A stretch of DNA of 64,000 bases from Terrimesophilobacter sp964651535 (GTDB lineage: Bacteria; Actinomycetota; Actinomycetes; Actinomycetales; Microbacteriaceae): assembly GCA_964651535.1 (NCBI GenBank), contig CAZYYE010000002.1:806001-870000 (forward strand), written 5' to 3'. This document shows positions 24,253 through 33,669 of this stretch, in pieces. Under the pieces are notes generated by a model. The model was not told where the DNA came from and made no database searches. It saw only the letters and a list, made by a program, of their open reading frames with translations. Each line of letters opens with the position of its first letter. Positions within the stretch are counted from its first letter, which is position 1. A program made the translations under genes and the position numbers.

Positions 24253-26058
24253 TCAGACGAGGGAGTCGCGCCAGGCGGCGTGCATCTTCGAGAACTTGCC
24301 CGTGCCGGCGATGAGGTCGGCGGGCGTGCCGTCTTCGATGATTCGCCCGTGCTCCATCACGAGGACGCGATCCGCGATCGCGACCGTCGAGAGCCGGTGC
24401 GCGATGATGACGGCAGTGCGATCTGCCAATAGAGTCTGCAGGCCCTCCTGCACGAGTCGCTCGCTCGGGATGTCGAGCGACGCTGTCGCCTCGTCCAGAA
24501 TGAGCACGACCGGGTTGGCGATGAACGCTCGGGCGAACGAAATGAGCTGGCGCTGGCCGGCGGACACGCGACCGCCGCGCTTGTTCACATCCGTGTCATA
24601 GCCGTTCGGCAAACCCTCGATGAACTCGTGCGCGCCCACCGCCTTCGCGGCCTGGACGACTTCCTCACGGGTCGCGTCCGGCTTTCCGAGCGCGATGTTG
24701 TCCGCCACCGAGCCCGAGAACAAATACGCTTCCTGCGTCACCATGACGATGGCGCGCCGCAGGTCTTTCGGATGCAGCCTCCGCAAGTCGACGCCGTCGA
24801 GCGTGACCGTCCCCAGACTCGGGTCGTAGAAACGTGAAATGAGTTTCGCGAGAGTCGACTTGCCTGCGCCGGTCGAGCCGACGAGCGCGATCGTCTGGCC
24901 CGCCGGAATCGCGAGATCGAATGTCGGCAACACGACCCGATCCTCCTTGTACGCAAACTCGACGCCGTGGAACTCGACAGCCCCCTTCGCCTGCCACAGG
25001 TCGATCGGCCCCGTCGGGTCCGGAACGCTCGGAAGTTCCTCGAGCACGCCGGAAATCTTTTCGAGCGCCGCCGCCGCCGACTGGTACGAGTTGTAGAACA
25101 TCGCGATCTCCTGCGCGGGCGCGAAGAACGATCGCGTGTAGAGGAGCGTCGCAAGCAGGACTCCGATCGCGAGTCCTCCGCCTGCAACTCGCAATCCGCC
25201 GACGAGCAGCACGGCCGCGAGTGTCACGTTGCCGATGAGCACGAGGCCCGGGTCGAAAATTCCGAACAGGTTGATGGCGCGCTGGTTCGCGTAGCGGTAA
25301 TTCTCGACGAGTTCGCCGAATTCCTGTTCGTTGCGCTTCTCCTTGCGGAACGCCTTCACGGCGCGAATACCCGTCATGGTCTCCACGAAGTGCACGATCA
25401 CGCGCGCCGACGTCGTTCGGGTCTCTCGGAACACCTTCTGCGACGCGAGCTGGAACCACCGCGTGAGGAACCACAGCGGGATGATGGAAATGAACAGAAC
25501 GACCCCGCTCACCCAGTCGATCGACACCAGGGCGATGGCGATGAACAGCATGTACAGGCCGCCCTGGACGAGCTGGCTCAAGCCGGAGTCGAGAAGTTCG
25601 CGGATCGCGTCGAGGTCGCTCGTCTGGCGCGCGATGATCCGCCCCGACGTGTAGCTTTCATGGAATTCGAGGCTGAGCCTCTGCGTGTGAAGGAACACCC
25701 GTTTGCGCAACTCGATGAGGATGGCCTGGCTGATTCTGGCGGTCAGCACCGTGTACCAGGCGATCAGCACCGCCCCGATGAAACCCGTGAACAGAAATGC
25801 GCCGACGGCAAGGCCCAACGGCATCCAGTCCTGGTTCAGCATTGCGGGGAGGCCGTTGTCGATGCCCAACGCGATGAACGTGGGGCCGGCGACCTGGGCC
25901 GCCGTGCTGATGACGACCACGACGACCGTGAGGGTGATTCTGCCCCACAGGGGCTTCACGAGGGAGCCGAGCAGCCGCAATGAGCGCGCGCGGATCTGCT
26001 TGCTTTCCGCTTTCGTATAGTCGTGGCGTTCTTCGCCCTCGACTCCCGTGACGCTCAT
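24253..26058 (-). CDS. ABC exporter half-transporter, subunit with intact Walker B
   Basis: 601 residues: six membrane helices then an ATPase domain. Walker A LVGSTGAGKST, Walker B VVLILDEATASLD with the catalytic Glu, but a signature VSAGQRQ in place of LSGGQ. It overlaps the gene upstream by 4 bases (ATGA). Together the two should form one heterodimer of the multidrug/lipid exporter type. The substrate is not known. Confidence 0.92.
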   Translation of the reverse strand: MSVTGVEGEERHDYTKAESKQIRARSLRLLGSLVKPLWGRITLTVVVVVISTAAQVAGPTFIALGIDNGLPAMLNQDWMPLGLAVGAFLFTGFIGAVLIAWYTVLTARISQAILIELRKRVFLHTQRLSLEFHESYTSGRIIARQTSDLDAIRELLDSGLSQLVQGGLYMLFIAIALVSIDWVSGVVLFISIIPLWFLTRWFQLASQKVFRETRTTSARVIVHFVETMTGIRAVKAFRKEKRNEQEFGELVENYRYANQRAINLFGIFDPGLVLIGNVTLAAVLLVGGLRVAGGGLAIGVLLATLLYTRSFFAPAQEIAMFYNSYQSAAAALEKISGVLEELPSVPDPTGPIDLWQAKGAVEFHGVEFAYKEDRVVLPTFDLAIPAGQTIALVGSTGAGKSTLAKLISRFYDPSLGTVTLDGVDLRRLHPKDLRRAIVMVTQEAYLFSGSVADNIALGKPDATREEVVQAAKAVGAHEFIEGLPNGYDTDVNKRGGRVSAGQRQLISFARAFIANPVVLILDEATASLDIPSERLVQEGLQTLLADRTAVIIAHRLSTVAIADRVLVMEHGRIIEDGTPADLIAGTGKFSKMHAAWRDSLV

Positions 26059-27929
26059 GATCCGACCTCCGTACTGGGGCGGCCGACGCCGCTTGTGACG
26101 ATGGGGATGGGCGTTGTGGGCGGCGGCGCGCTCCGCTTGGGCCCGCCGCCCTCGTCGTCGAGGCTCGAGATCACAAATCGGTAGTGCTCGCTCGAGGCCA
26201 GCAAATCGGAGTGCCTGCCGACCGCCGTGATCTTTCCCCTCTCCAGGAGCGCGACCCGGTCCGCGAGCATGACCGTCGATGGGCGATGGGCCACGATGAG
26301 CGCGGTCGTGGACGCAAGCACCCGCCGCAATGCCGCTTCGACGAGCGCCTCGGTGTCGACGTCGAGCGCGGAAAGCGGGTCATCGAGCACGAGGACATCC
26401 GGTTTCGCGGCCACCGCACGGGCCAGCGCGAGCCGTTGGCGCTGCCCGCCGGAAAGGCTCATCCCCTCCTCGCCCACCGTCGTGTCGAGACCATCGGGAA
26501 GTTCGTACACGAAGTCCGCTTGCGCGATGTCGAGCGCTTCGCCGAGCTCCGCGTCAGTTGACTCCGGCCGGCCGAGCAGGACGTTGTCGCGCACGGATGC
26601 CGAGAAAAGCGTCGCATCTTCGAACGCCATCGCGATGTGGCGCCGCAGATCGAGCAGCGTGAGATCGCGGATGTCGACTCCGTCGAGCGTGATGGATCCG
26701 CCCGTCACGTCGTACAGCCTCGTAGCCAGCGCGGTGATCGTTGACTTGCCGCTGCCGGTCAGGCCGACGAGCGCCATGGTCTCTCCTGGCTCCAACTCGA
26801 GGTCGATGCCGTTCACGAGGTCGGGGAACCGATCGGGCGAGTCGGCGTACCGGAAGTGCACGTCGTGGAACACGAGCCGGCCCTCCGGTTTCGCGATGGT
26901 CTTCGGCTTCTCGGGGTCGACGATCGTGTTCTTCTCGTCGAGCACCTCGAAGAACCGGTCGGCCGCTGTCCGCGTGTCGAAGGTCATGGACAGGAGGAAT
27001 CCGATCGACTCCACTGGGAAACGCAGCACCGTCGCGGTGGCGAAGAATGCGACAAGTCCGCCGATGCTGATCTGGCCCGCGGCATACAGCCAGCCGCCGC
27101 CCGCGAGGCAGAGCGCGAACGTGACGTCGGGGACGAGCAGCAGCCACAGCCAGATCCCGGCGATCGCCCTCGCCTTCTCGATCTCCGTGCCGCGCAGGAG
27201 CTCGGCTTGCGACTCGAAGTTGCGCAGCGCGTGCGTTCCGCGACCGAATGCCTTGAGCACGCGGATGCCGTGGACGGATTCCTCGACTGTCGTCGCGAGG
27301 TCCCCGGCCTGGTCCTGGCTGCGGCGCGCCACAACCGAGTACTTGTTCTCGAATACGTAGCCGTAGATCCACAGCGGGATCGACAACACCATGAACAGCA
27401 AGCCCAGAATCCAGTTGATGCTCGTGAGCACGGCGATCCCGACCACGATCGTGATCGTGTTCACCACGAAGAGCACGAGTCCGAACGAGAACCACCGGCG
27501 GATGAGGTTCAAGTCGCTGATTGCGCGGGACAGCAGCTGGCCGCTCGGCCAGCGGTCGTGAAAGTTCACCGGCAGATCCTGGAGTTGCTTGTACAACCCG
27601 TTGCGCATGCGCGCTTCGATGTGGGTGCCTGGTTGCAGCACGAACCAGCGCCGGAACCAGATCATGATGGCTTCGACGATGCCCAGAATGAGAACGATGA
27701 TGACGGGCCACCAGATCTCGTTGGAGTCGCCGTCCTGCAGGGGCCCGTCGACGAGGGAACGCAACACTTGAGGAATGGCGAGCGCGACGAGCGCGGCGAC
27801 CATGGCGGCCGCCATCCCGAGGTAGATCCTGGGCATGGCGGGTTTGGCGTAGGGGTACACCCTCATGATCGACGCGAACGTTCCCGGACGCTTCTCTTTG
27901 ACCTCAGAAGACAACAGTTTTCCTTGCAC
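26055..27929 (-). CDS. ABC exporter half-transporter, subunit with degenerate Walker B
   Basis: 624 residues, membrane domain plus ATPase domain. Walker A LVGLTGSGKST and signature LSGGQRQRL are normal, but Walker B ends LVLDDPLSALD, so Asp replaces the catalytic Glu. With the SAGQ signature of the partner this makes one dead and one live ATP site, as in known heterodimeric exporters. GTG at 27929 is given; a TTG at 27914 has a better-placed GGA and may be the true start. Confidence 0.92.
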   Translation of the reverse strand: MQGKLLSSEVKEKRPGTFASIMRVYPYAKPAMPRIYLGMAAAMVAALVALAIPQVLRSLVDGPLQDGDSNEIWWPVIIVLILGIVEAIMIWFRRWFVLQPGTHIEARMRNGLYKQLQDLPVNFHDRWPSGQLLSRAISDLNLIRRWFSFGLVLFVVNTITIVVGIAVLTSINWILGLLFMVLSIPLWIYGYVFENKYSVVARRSQDQAGDLATTVEESVHGIRVLKAFGRGTHALRNFESQAELLRGTEIEKARAIAGIWLWLLLVPDVTFALCLAGGGWLYAAGQISIGGLVAFFATATVLRFPVESIGFLLSMTFDTRTAADRFFEVLDEKNTIVDPEKPKTIAKPEGRLVFHDVHFRYADSPDRFPDLVNGIDLELEPGETMALVGLTGSGKSTITALATRLYDVTGGSITLDGVDIRDLTLLDLRRHIAMAFEDATLFSASVRDNVLLGRPESTDAELGEALDIAQADFVYELPDGLDTTVGEEGMSLSGGQRQRLALARAVAAKPDVLVLDDPLSALDVDTEALVEAALRRVLASTTALIVAHRPSTVMLADRVALLERGKITAVGRHSDLLASSEHYRFVISSLDDEGGGPKRSAPPPTTPIPIVTSGVGRPSTEVGS

Positions 27930-28144
27930 TACTCAGGGGTCGACTCCGCCGACAGCGTTTGATGGAGACCGCCCCTGCCTCCGGCGCCGGTCTCGAGCGA
28001 TGCCGACGGTGGGACGTACCCGTCGTCCCCACCGCCAGCGCAGCCCTCCAGAATACGCCCATCCGGCACGGTCGTGCAAACGAGAAGTTCCCGCGGATGC
28101 CTGGTGCTTTCGACGCCGACGCTGGCAGGATTCTTCCAATCCGG

Positions 28145-28163
28145 TTAGGATTGCCTTACCTAT
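28145..28163. promoter_or_regulatory. Probable iron box (DtxR/IdeR operator) upstream of dedA
   Basis: TTAGGATTGCCTTACCTAT matches the DtxR/IdeR consensus TTAGGTTAGSCTAACCTAA at 15 of 19 positions. It is 59 bases before the DedA start and within the 293-base region (27930-28222) that separates it from the divergent ABC exporter. A possible -10 (TATATT, 28161-28166) overlaps its right end. I see nothing else in that region. Confidence 0.6.
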
Positions 28164-28222
28164 ATTCGCCGACCAGAAATACTCTCCATGGTTTCCCTTC
28201 CGCACACGATTGCGTCGTAAGC

Positions 28223-28876
28223 ATGCTGCGACTGGCTACCTCCAATCTGGGCGACGAGATGGGCGACATCCTTGCCGCAGCCGGCCCCATCATCTTCTAC
28301 GTCATCGTGTGGGTTCTCGTATTTGCGGGAACCGCGATATTCCTCGGCCTGTTCATCCCGTTCATCACCGGCGACTCGCTCCTGTTCGCATCCGGTCTCA
28401 TCGCGGCGTCCGCTGACAGCCTGAACATCGTGATCCTCGCCGTCGGCGTGGGAATCGCGGCATTCCTCGGCGACCAGGTCGGCTTCCTCCTCGGGCGCCA
28501 TTACGGCCGCGGGTACCTCGACCGGCATGGGGGGCGCCGAACGCAAAAGGCGATTCGCGCCGCCGAGATCTTCTACCAGCGATACGGGTGGTGGTCGATC
28601 GTGGTCGCGCGGTTCGTGCCGTGGGGACGGGTATTCGTCCCCGTCATCGCGGGAGTCGGTCGGATGAATTACTACCGCTTCCTGTCCAGCAACCTCGTCG
28701 GAGCCCTCGCCTGGGGTGTCGGCCTGACCTTGATCGGCTACTACGCGGCTTCCATCCCCGGTGTGAAGAGCGCGGCGTATGTGGTCGCCGGTCTCGTGAT
28801 CGCCGCCTCAATCGTCGCCGGCGTCCACACGTGGCGAGCGACCAGGCGCGAACAGCGCACAGCGGCGCAGGTTTAG
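28223..28876 (+). CDS. DedA-family membrane protein
   Basis: 217 residues, about five membrane segments. DedA/VTT proteins act in membrane homeostasis; some flip undecaprenyl phosphate or phosphatidylethanolamine. Typical pieces: FLGLFIPFITGDSLLF, GDQVGFLLGRHYGR and RFVPWGRVFVPVIAGVGRM with the conserved Arg residues. ATG at 28223 is used; ATG at 28259 is possible, and neither has a strong ribosome binding site. Its stop overlaps the convergent dimethylargininase stop. Confidence 0.88.
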   Translation: MLRLATSNLGDEMGDILAAAGPIIFYVIVWVLVFAGTAIFLGLFIPFITGDSLLFASGLIAASADSLNIVILAVGVGIAAFLGDQVGFLLGRHYGRGYLDRHGGRRTQKAIRAAEIFYQRYGWWSIVVARFVPWGRVFVPVIAGVGRMNYYRFLSSNLVGALAWGVGLTLIGYYAASIPGVKSAAYVVAGLVIAASIVAGVHTWRATRREQRTAAQV

Positions 28877-30102
28877 CGGATTCTCACGGACAGGCAGGTC
28901 ACGCAGCCCTCGAGCTTCTCGAACTCGCTGATATCCACCGTCACGACCTCGTACCCGAGATCCGCGATGAGGGCTGCGGTCTTCGGCGCTGATTCGGCCA
29001 TGAGCACCGTGCTGTCGTCCAGCACGACCACCGCGACACCCGTCTCCTCCGGAACGGCCAGGAACCGATCGAACAGCTCCGGATTGTCCACGAGCGGCGG
29101 ATAGCCGATTATCGTCCCGTCCGGCAGTGCGGTCACGCCGCTCTTGAGGTGCAGAACTTTACTGACCGGAACGGCAATCACGGTGTAGCCGAGCGGCGAA
29201 ACGATCGTGCGGAGCTGGCGGATGCCTTCCGCGTTGGTCCTGCCGCCGCGGCCGACGTACACAGTCGAACCGACTTTGAGCACGTCGCCGCCATCGAGCG
29301 TCCCCGGCAATTCGATTCGGGCGACGTGCAGACCGAGCTCGCGCACCGTGTCCTCGACTCCGGCGATCTCCACGCGGCGCGATTCGTGCCCCGGGCTCGT
29401 CACGACCGCGGTGTCACCGAAAACCACCACGGCATCCTCGACGAACACCGAGTCCGGGGCTTCCGGCGCCACAGGCACCTCCACGGTGTCCCACCCGTGC
29501 TCAATGAGGGCGGCGACATAACCGTCCCACTGCGCGTCTGCCTTCTCCGCGTCGATGGCGGAACGCGCAATGTGGGTGACCTGACCCTCCGCGAGGTTCG
29601 CCGCCGGCAGTCGGACGAGGGCGACCTTGCCGTCGCGCGCGGGAGGGACATCCAGCCGGGCACCGGACACGAGGCTCCACACTCGTCGGCCGATCGTTGC
29701 GGTCACGATCACCGCGACGATCACGAAAATCAGCTTCAACCCGACGAGCGTTGCGAAAATGACGCCGACCGCGGATCCGTCGAGCGTCGAGCCCGAATTG
29801 ATGACCGTGACGAGACTCCCGAACAGTGCGGCAAGAACGGCGGCGAGGATGGAAAGAGGGACGGCGACATACCAGCGCCGAAACCCGTCGAATCCCCCGA
29901 CAATGCCCAGAAGCAGGAACAGCAGCAGCGACGACGGGAGGAAGTACTCGCTCAATTGGCCGAAGGCTGACGGATTCGCACCGGTCGCCGTGTAGAAAAG
30001 CAGAACCGTCGCGAGCTGGATGACGATTGCGGAAGCGAGAGCAGCAACGACTGCACCGACGACCCGCCGGATCATGGTGGCGGCGCCGGTGGAAGAAGTC
30101 AT
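28873..30102 (-). CDS. Dimethylargininase-like enzyme fused to a membrane domain
   Basis: 409 residues. Residues about 1-145 hold four predicted membrane helices; the rest is a pentein-fold dimethylargininase/arginine deiminase-like domain starting near KVALVRLPAANL. Catalytic pieces are visible: FVEDAVVVFG (Glu/Asp), TLDGGDVL, the His in HLKSGV, and the nucleophilic Cys in EGCVTCLS near the C-terminus. It should hydrolyse methylated or free arginine to citrulline. The membrane part is not a signal peptide. A TAGTCT -10 ends 6 bases before the ATG, so it may be leaderless. Confidence 0.85.
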   Translation of the reverse strand: MTSSTGAATMIRRVVGAVVAALASAIVIQLATVLLFYTATGANPSAFGQLSEYFLPSSLLLFLLLGIVGGFDGFRRWYVAVPLSILAAVLAALFGSLVTVINSGSTLDGSAVGVIFATLVGLKLIFVIVAVIVTATIGRRVWSLVSGARLDVPPARDGKVALVRLPAANLAEGQVTHIARSAIDAEKADAQWDGYVAALIEHGWDTVEVPVAPEAPDSVFVEDAVVVFGDTAVVTSPGHESRRVEIAGVEDTVRELGLHVARIELPGTLDGGDVLKVGSTVYVGRGGRTNAEGIRQLRTIVSPLGYTVIAVPVSKVLHLKSGVTALPDGTIIGYPPLVDNPELFDRFLAVPEETGVAVVVLDDSTVLMAESAPKTAALIADLGYEVVTVDISEFEKLEGCVTCLSVRIR

Positions 30103-30178
30103 GCAGCGAGACTATTGGAATCCGGCCGTTCCTGGTGAATCTGAGTCGCGGTCGCCGCCACGTCCGGCACGGTGCGCG

Positions 30179-31759
30179 TCAATGGAAGAAGTGGCGCTCG
30201 CCCGTGAAGTACATCGTCACGCCCGCCGCGTTCGCGGCAGCGACGACCTCCTCGTCGCGGATGGATCCGCCCGGCTGAACAACCGCGGCAACCCCCGCAT
30301 CGAGGAGGATTCGAAGTCCGTCGGCAAACGGGAAGAACGCGTCGGATGCTGCGACGCTTCCCCTCACGCGGTCGCCGGCGCGATCCACCGCGAGACGGCA
30401 GGAGTCGACCCGGTTCACCTGGCCCATACCGACGCCGACGGATGCTCCGCCGCGCGCGAGAAGGATCGCGTTCGACTTCACGGCGCGAACGGCCCGCCAC
30501 GCGAACTCGAGATCGGACCGTGTCGCGGCATCCGCGGGGCTCCCGGAGACGAGGGTCCACTCGCCGAACGGGGCGAAGTGCGTATCCGGGACTTGAGCGA
30601 GCATTCCACCGGAAACCTGTCGCAACTCGCGCGTCTCGCGCGCGAAATCGGCCGGAAGGACCAGGAGCCGCAGGTTCTTCTTCGCCTCCAGCACGGCACG
30701 CGCATCATCGTTGAAACCGGGAGCGACGATCACCTCGGTGAAGACGTCCTTGATCGATTCGGCTGCCGCGATATCGATGGTGCGGTTTGCCGCGATGACG
30801 CCGCCGAAAGCCGACACCGGATCGCACGCGAGGGCGAGCCCGTGGGCGGTGGCGATGTCTGCGGCGATCGCGATCCCGCACGGGTTCGCGTGCTTGATGA
30901 TGGCGACGGCGGGCTCGGCGAAGTCGTAGGCGGCGCGCACGGCGGCATCCGCGTCGACGTAGTTGTTGTACGACATCTCCTTGCCATGCAGTTGCTCGGA
31001 CTGGGCGAGACCGCGCCCGTCCGGCGACCGGTACAGCTCCGCCTCCTGATGCGAGTTCTCGCCGTAGCGCAGCGCCGTCGGGCTGTCGAAGTGCAGAAAC
31101 AGCTCCCCGCCTCCCTCATCCGACCGAGACGAAAGCCGGTCGGCGCGGAAGCCGAGGTTCGCGGCGAAATATTCGGCGACGGCGGCATCGTACGCGGCGG
31201 TGTGGGCGAAGGCCTCCCCCGCGAGCCGCTGGCGTTGCGCGAGGGTGGTTCCTCCGAATGCGAGCGCCTTCACGAGTTGCGGGTAGCTCGCCGGCGACAC
31301 GGCAACCGCCACGTTCGCATGATTCTTCGCCGCCGAGCGCACCATCGCGGGCCCGCCGATGTCGATCTGTTCGATCGCCTCATCCGGCGCAGCGCCGCTC
31401 GCCACGGTCTGGGCGAACGGATAGAGGTTCACGACCACGAGCTCGAAAGCGGCGATCCCGAGCGCGGCCAGCTCATCGCCGTGTTCGGCCAGGCGCAGAT
31501 CAGCGAGGATGCCCGCGTGCACCGACGGGTGCAGCGTCTTCACGCGCCCGCCGAGCGACTCGGGGAAACCGGTCACCGCACTCACCTCGGTAACCGGGAA
31601 CCCGGCATCCGCGATCTGCCGCGCGGTCGAACCGGTCGAGACGATCTCGACGCCGGCGCCGGCAAGCGCTGCCGCCAGTTCGACGAGTCCGGTTTTATCG
31701 CTCACCGACACGATCGCTCGCCGGATCGGGATGACGTCGCGCGCAGCAGGGTCGGTCAT
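30179..31759 (-). CDS. purH: Bifunctional AICAR transformylase/IMP cyclohydrolase
   Basis: 526 residues, full length. It catalyses the last two steps of IMP synthesis. N-terminal cyclohydrolase (VSDKTGLVELAAALAGAG, STGSTARQIADAG, GGRVKTLHP) and C-terminal transformylase with IIKHANPCGIA, whose Lys-His pair is catalytic. GGAGG precedes the ATG at 31759, which overlaps the purN stop (ATGA). Confidence 0.96.
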   Translation of the reverse strand: MTDPAARDVIPIRRAIVSVSDKTGLVELAAALAGAGVEIVSTGSTARQIADAGFPVTEVSAVTGFPESLGGRVKTLHPSVHAGILADLRLAEHGDELAALGIAAFELVVVNLYPFAQTVASGAAPDEAIEQIDIGGPAMVRSAAKNHANVAVAVSPASYPQLVKALAFGGTTLAQRQRLAGEAFAHTAAYDAAVAEYFAANLGFRADRLSSRSDEGGGELFLHFDSPTALRYGENSHQEAELYRSPDGRGLAQSEQLHGKEMSYNNYVDADAAVRAAYDFAEPAVAIIKHANPCGIAIAADIATAHGLALACDPVSAFGGVIAANRTIDIAAAESIKDVFTEVIVAPGFNDDARAVLEAKKNLRLLVLPADFARETRELRQVSGGMLAQVPDTHFAPFGEWTLVSGSPADAATRSDLEFAWRAVRAVKSNAILLARGGASVGVGMGQVNRVDSCRLAVDRAGDRVRGSVAASDAFFPFADGLRILLDAGVAAVVQPGGSIRDEEVVAAANAAGVTMYFTGERHFFH

Positions 31760-32343
31760 GCAATTTCCTCCAGGGTGATGTGGCCGTTGGCGATATCCAG
31801 AATCGCCTGCACGAGCAGTTCGCGCTCGACGATTTTGATGCGATCGTGAAGCGTCGCCTCTGTGTCGCCCGGAATGATCGGTACGCGCTCCTGCGCGATG
31901 ATCGGCCCCGTGTCGACCCCTTCGTCGACGACGATGATGCTTGCGCCGGTCTGGGCGACGCCCGCCGCCAGCGCATCCTTCACCGCGTGGGCTCCGGGAA
32001 ATTCCGGGAGGAACGCCGGATGCGTGTTGAGCAGCCGCGGCGAGAGCGCGGCAACCACGCGGTGCGGGAGCAGCCGCATGAATCCGCTCAGGATCACGAT
32101 GTCCGGATCCCACTCCCGGATCTGCTCCAGGAGGGCGTCGCCCCAGCTGTCGCGATCCGGGAAACTCGACCGGGCCACAGAGAACGTCGGCACACCGAAG
32201 CGTTGCGCGTGCTCGAGCCCATCCGCATCCCGATCGGCGCCGACCGCAACGACCCGCGCAGGAAAGGCAGCGTCCTCGGATGCTTCAAGGAGCGCCGCCA
32301 GATTCGACCCGCCCCCGGAGATGAGGACGACGAGGGTGAGCAT
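31756..32343 (-). CDS. purN: Phosphoribosylglycinamide formyltransferase
   Basis: 195 residues. Formylates GAR using 10-formyl-THF in purine synthesis. N-terminal VLISGGGSNL binds the phosphate; the catalytic Asn-His pair is in LNTHPAFLPEFPG and the Asp in DEGVDTGPII. It lies 9 bases after the DUF6350 gene and overlaps purH, so the three are co-transcribed. Confidence 0.95.
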   Translation of the reverse strand: MLTLVVLISGGGSNLAALLEASEDAAFPARVVAVGADRDADGLEHAQRFGVPTFSVARSSFPDRDSWGDALLEQIREWDPDIVILSGFMRLLPHRVVAALSPRLLNTHPAFLPEFPGAHAVKDALAAGVAQTGASIIVVDEGVDTGPIIAQERVPIIPGDTEATLHDRIKIVERELLVQAILDIANGHITLEEIA

Positions 32344-32352
32344 GAACCAAGC

Positions 32353-33621
32353 TTAATTGCTGCGTGGAGGGCGGCCGGCCAGAAGTCCGATAATGGCGGG
32401 CACGCCGAACTCGAGGGCGGCGTACAGGCCGACCAGGAGCGCGTCGGGGCCGACGACCGCAAGGCGTCCAGGTCCGGCAGCGCCTCCCGAGACCCAGGCG
32501 AGGAGGCCGAAGGTCACGCCGCCAGCGACTCCGACGCCGAGACCGGTGAGTACGAGCGCGGTCAGCGGTGAACCGCTTCCATCCTCTCCACCGTGATGCC
32601 CTGTGCGCGGTCCGGTCACGCCCACGCCGCGGAGCACGGCCGGTCGCACAAGCACGCCGATGAGGAATCCGGCGACGATCGGTACGAGAAGTCCGAGGAA
32701 TCCGAACGGGAAATCGCCGGTCGGCAACGCCCCGAGGATCGGCACGGCGGGAAGGGGCCCAAGGCTCGTCCCCAGGGGGCCGACGGAGGAACCGGCCCCG
32801 ATCGCGAATCCCGGCCCGATGAGCCAGGCGGCCGTCCAGATGACGAGGTTCGGCAGGAACGCGAGTTCGGCGAGGGTGACCGCTATGCCGCCGAGGATCC
32901 CGGAGTGGATTCCCTCGTAGAGCGACACGATCTGCGCGTAGTTCACGACGATCATGACGGCGAGCAGGATGCCGGACACCAGAAAAACCGTAGCCACCGC
33001 TGCGGTGCCGCCGCGCAGCGACTGGGCCATGACGGTGCGTCGCCCAGCGGGCAGCGAGTCCCACCACGCGCGAACCCGGCTGAGAGGCCGTTCGCGGCCC
33101 GGCATCCGAGACAGGCTTCGGCGGGCCAGCCCGGCGCCGATGAGGAGGCCGATGACGAAAACGAGGGTCGGAAACAGCGCGCCTTGCCAGAGTGATGGTC
33201 GAGCAAACTCATGAACCGCGCTCAGGGTCACGCCCAGGGAGAGCCCTGCGAATGCGAGGATGGCGACGAACAGGCCGAGTCTCGCATACGGCGTCTCCGT
33301 GATGCGGCGGCCCGCTCGCGCACCGAGAACTGCGGTGAGTAGCGCAAAACCGAGCGCGGCGATCGACACGACGAACGGCAAGCCGGCATCCGGGAAACCG
33401 AGCATGGCCGCGGTGACCGGGTCGAGGGTGAGGAGCACGTCGGCGCCGTGCCCGAGCAACCACACGTCGACGGATGCGCGCCAGAACACGGTCCAATCTA
33501 TCTGCAGCCCGTACTGGAACGCCCACAGGAACGTGAGCGGGACGAGGGAGATCCCGATGCCGATGCCGACGACAAGCAGCGCTTCGAGCGCGGCGAACAG
33601 GGCGGTGATCGGGCGGTTCAT
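32353..33621 (-). CDS. DUF6350/PerM-like integral membrane protein
   Basis: 422 residues with about ten membrane segments. Its place between sucD and purN is the same as in mycobacteria, where the positional counterpart PerM is linked to cell division and persistence. Sequence detail is limited to hydrophobic segments and a charged loop (TGPRTGHHGGEDGSG). A structural role at the envelope is inferred from synteny; no enzyme motif is seen. Confidence 0.75.
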   Translation of the reverse strand: MNRPITALFAALEALLVVGIGIGISLVPLTFLWAFQYGLQIDWTVFWRASVDVWLLGHGADVLLTLDPVTAAMLGFPDAGLPFVVSIAALGFALLTAVLGARAGRRITETPYARLGLFVAILAFAGLSLGVTLSAVHEFARPSLWQGALFPTLVFVIGLLIGAGLARRSLSRMPGRERPLSRVRAWWDSLPAGRRTVMAQSLRGGTAAVATVFLVSGILLAVMIVVNYAQIVSLYEGIHSGILGGIAVTLAELAFLPNLVIWTAAWLIGPGFAIGAGSSVGPLGTSLGPLPAVPILGALPTGDFPFGFLGLLVPIVAGFLIGVLVRPAVLRGVGVTGPRTGHHGGEDGSGSPLTALVLTGLGVGVAGGVTFGLLAWVSGGAAGPGRLAVVGPDALLVGLYAALEFGVPAIIGLLAGRPPRSN

Positions 33622-33669
33622 ACGAGACGGAGCCTACCGCTGCATCCAGCCGGCACACCCGCGCCACTC

